Below are positions 62,162 through 64,000 of a stretch of DNA of 64,000 nucleotides, one piece after another. How positions within the stretch are numbered: position 1 is the stretch's first letter; each line of letters starts with the position of its first letter. This DNA is from a virus. The translations under genes and the position numbers were made by a program. Under the pieces are notes generated by a model, which saw only the letters and a program-made list of their open reading frames with translations, ran no database searches and was not told the DNA's origin. The stretch is from IMG/VR virus record IMGVR_UViG_3300021168_000002, positions 1-64,000 of that record, one strand, 5' to 3'.

Positions 62162-62190
62162 AGGCTAACAGACTTCTTCGGTTTTGTCAA
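62162..62190 (-). promoter_or_regulatory. Sigma70-like promoter, weak -10
   Basis: On the minus strand TTGACA (62190-62185), 17-bp spacer, TAGCCT. About 16 nt before the two-span membrane gene. Confidence 0.5.
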
Positions 62191-62692
62191 GCACTATTTT
62201 TTCACACCAAAGACAGGTCGGAGGGGACTGCAGTTCATAGAAATAGATGGGGGCCGCGCATACGATGCACAGCGTGGCGGGCGGCGGGGGAGGGGTAAAC
62301 GGGGAAACATACGGAGGGCGGGGCGGCAGGTCGGAGGCATCGATGTAGCCTTTCTCAGGAATCACCACCGCGTTTGCAATCTGCTCCGCTATCTTCAACT
62401 TTTTCTTCGAAGCCTTGTTGTGGCTGGCTGCCTTGGCTTTGATCTCGGCGTTCTTCTCCTCCATCGCAGCCATAGGGGTATACTGCGCCCGGGCTTCCGG
62501 GGAGATAGTGAGTAACCCGGGACGGAGGGTGCGTAACTTTGTAAGAGGTCCAGCCTTCAACGTGTGCCATATCCACCCCGGTGCCCCGTCTGTCTTGAAT
62601 CCTGCTTCTTTGACGGCGGCGAGGTCTCCTGCAAAATCACCAGAGAATTCTGCTTCGAACCGTCTCAGGAAACTATTCCAGCGAAGGTTCAC
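62165..62692 (-). CDS. Protein with C-terminal zinc finger, 175 aa
   Basis: GTG start at 62692 overlapping the upstream stop (GTGA). The N-terminal part (FEAEFSGDFAGDLAAVKEAG; GAPGWIWHTLKAGPLTKLRT) resembles a recurrent phage replication-associated module in which W/H-rich residues precede a linker. The middle is Lys/Ala helical, then Pro-rich; CIVCAAP and CLWCEK form a zinc finger. It might bind DNA. Not identified further. Confidence 0.58.
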   Translation of the reverse strand: MNLRWNSFLRRFEAEFSGDFAGDLAAVKEAGFKTDGAPGWIWHTLKAGPLTKLRTLRPGLLTISPEARAQYTPMAAMEEKNAEIKAKAASHNKASKKKLKIAEQIANAVVIPEKGYIDASDLPPRPPYVSPFTPPPPPATLCIVCAAPIYFYELQSPPTCLWCEKIVLDKTEEVC

Positions 62693-62910
62693 AGTGCCAG
62701 TGCTTCTCTCATAAGCTGTACTTTGCGACGTAGATTAGCGTTCTCTCGAAGGACGTCGTCCAGCCCCTCGTCGATGACCTGCCACTGCTCCATGACTTTC
62801 TTTGCAATTGTGGTGTCGCCGTCATTTGCTGTAATATCATTAGCAGCATTCGCCAACTCATTTCCTAGCCAACCTTGCGCGAATTGAATCGTTGATATCA
62901 AGTGCCTCAT
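62689..62910 (-). CDS. Helical protein, 73 aa
   Basis: Start overlaps the previous stop (ATGA). Coiled-coil-like (VIDEGLDDVLRENANLRRKV). Unknown. Confidence 0.56.
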   Translation of the reverse strand: MRHLISTIQFAQGWLGNELANAANDITANDGDTTIAKKVMEQWQVIDEGLDDVLRENANLRRKVQLMREALAL

Positions 62911-63302
62911 AAGCCCATCCTCCTGCGTTTCTCCGGGTTGTCGCCGGAATTTGCTTTATCCTGATCGTCTAACTCTTTGAAATAATTCCGATTCACCATC
63001 GTATAGTTCGCATACAGTGCATGGAACATGTCGTAACACAGATGACAAACTGGATGTGGCCTGCTAAGTCCCGTCCTCTGACAGTCGCAGGATGTATCTC
63101 CGCATTTAAAGACTAACTCTCGAACGGCCTTCTCGTCCCGGGTGACAACAAAGTTGCAGATTTTGCATCGTCCGGTTATGGCGCGGCGGACCCGGTCGTA
63201 CTCATAGCAGTTCATATAGATTATCTTGGGAGTAGCGGGATGCTTCAACCCAGGAATCCACGAGACCAACGCGCTCATCCAATGTCGGCCCATCGTTATC
63301 AC
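62907..63302 (-). CDS. Cys-rich zinc protein, 131 aa
   Basis: GTG start at 63302 overlapping the endolysin stop. CKICNFVV, then CGDTSCDC and CHLCYDM give up to seven Cys for two zinc sites. Unknown role. Confidence 0.58.
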   Translation of the reverse strand: MITMGRHWMSALVSWIPGLKHPATPKIIYMNCYEYDRVRRAITGRCKICNFVVTRDEKAVRELVFKCGDTSCDCQRTGLSRPHPVCHLCYDMFHALYANYTMVNRNYFKELDDQDKANSGDNPEKRRRMGL

Positions 63303-63808
63303 GAATTAATCCTACGTACCCAATTATTCGCGAACTGTGCCTTCGCCGGATTGTGGTTGATGATATTCATGCAGTGATTGATGAACGTGGTCTTGTAAGC
63401 GGGCAGCAGATTTGCGGACTGGTTCACCGCCGATAGCGTGCCGAGACCAAACTCACCATCGGTGACTAAGCTGATCTTGTTGGCCATTGTGATTTGTAGC
63501 AGCTTCACGGCCTCCCCGACGCCGAAGAGAACACCCAGGTCGAATAGTTTGTCAGCCAGCAATTGATCAGTGATCTGAGAGTAACCATCCTTCCAATAGC
63601 CTTCCCGGTAAATCTGGATGGCCTGATCTTGGGTCAGATTGAAGATGTCGAGGTTGGGGAATTCGGCGGCGCTGATACCATATTTCGTGCCCCTCAGTTC
63701 GCCCTTGCCGACCTCGCCCCCGGTCCAGTTGCCGCTGTCGCCGTGGATGTTTTGGAAACCGCCCTCGTTGATTAAAGTCTTCTGCACCGCCTGATTGAAG
63801 TCCGCCAT
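63299..63808 (-). CDS. Endolysin, glycoside hydrolase 108-type muramidase
   Basis: 169 residues. QKTLINEGGFQNIHGDSGNW with TKYGISAAEF is the GH108 signature; the Glu in NEGG is the catalytic acid. The C-terminal half (LFDLGVLFGVGEAVKLLQIT ... FGLGTLSAVNQS) matches the peptidoglycan-binding half usually found in this family. About the usual family size, no signal peptide, so it would need a holin. SD AAGGAGG. Degrades host peptidoglycan at lysis. Confidence 0.85.
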   Translation of the reverse strand: MADFNQAVQKTLINEGGFQNIHGDSGNWTGGEVGKGELRGTKYGISAAEFPNLDIFNLTQDQAIQIYREGYWKDGYSQITDQLLADKLFDLGVLFGVGEAVKLLQITMANKISLVTDGEFGLGTLSAVNQSANLLPAYKTTFINHCMNIINHNPAKAQFANNWVRRINS

Positions 63809-63816
63809 AATCCTCC

Positions 63817-63972
63817 TTATCGTTCAAATTCTCTGAGTCGATTACATACCGTGCAGCGCCAGGAATAAACAACATCATGCCAGCCGCCGTTGTCGGTAAA
63901 GAGTGTTTGTATATTTTCTGGCACATCATCGTGTTCAAAAAAGAAGCACATGATTTTATTGAGCACTGTCAT
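63817..63972 (-). CDS. 51-aa small protein with CxxC
   Basis: Leftward ORF with SD AAGGAAT, ending 9 nt before the endolysin start. KIMCFFFEHDD, two aromatic strands and RCTVCNRLREF give three Cys, two as CxxC. Unknown. Confidence 0.5.
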   Translation of the reverse strand: MTVLNKIMCFFFEHDDVPENIQTLFTDNGGWHDVVYSWRCTVCNRLREFER

Positions 63973-64000
63973 TGTTATTCCTTGTCACGAAACCCCCCGA

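Overview
The window is part of a tailed bacteriophage genome (Caudoviricetes). It holds a contiguous virion module: terminase large subunit, portal, scaffold-like protein, major capsid protein, tail/adhesin proteins, a collagen-like fibre, internal virion proteins and a 1,972-residue giant. The connector, nozzle and three ejection-type proteins after the fibre suggest a podovirus-like particle; that is inference. Lipobox signal peptides and a GH108 endolysin point to a Gram-negative host. A tyrosine integrase suggests a temperate lifestyle or descent from one. No replication genes are present, so the genome extends beyond the window.

Layout. (1) 1-480: no convincing gene; palindromes and a sigma70-type promoter. 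(2) 481-4475, rightward: an HNH endonuclease and about ten small, overlapping, mostly unrecognised genes, several Cys-rich. (3) 4483-12043: an array of 32 tRNA genes whose anticodons cover all 20 amino acids, interleaved with small CDSs, two paralogous HNH endonucleases and several 70-430 nt structured non-coding units bounded by the same AU-rich linkers as the tRNAs. (4) 12065-17241: beta-rich small proteins, a holin-like gene, a histidine-phosphatase protein, and an endonuclease VII-like domain fused in frame to a His-rich phage protein. (5) 17270-27753: terminase, portal, scaffold and capsid. The capsid gene is interrupted by a group I intron; a second related intron sits at its 3' end, followed by a GIY-YIG homing endonuclease. 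(6) 27814-53651: adhesins, fibre, tail and ejection proteins, the giant protein, three more endonucleases and a glycosyltransferase. (7) 53690-63972, leftward: tightly coupled small genes (most junctions are 4-nt ATGA/GTGA overlaps), an integrase, a nucleotidyltransferase, a SprT-like lipoprotein, a large secreted Ser/Asn/Thr-rich protein and a GH108 endolysin.

Genes acting together. The tRNA array probably supports late translation of the virion module. Nine free-standing endonucleases (seven HNH/endonuclease VII-like, two GIY-YIG) make this a heavily colonised genome. Several carry their own consensus promoter and a leader in which the Shine-Dalgarno (SD) sequence lies in a hairpin; two unrelated ones share a covarying leader. 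All identifications come from reading motifs, and no search was run. Coordinates of short sites may be off by 1 nt.
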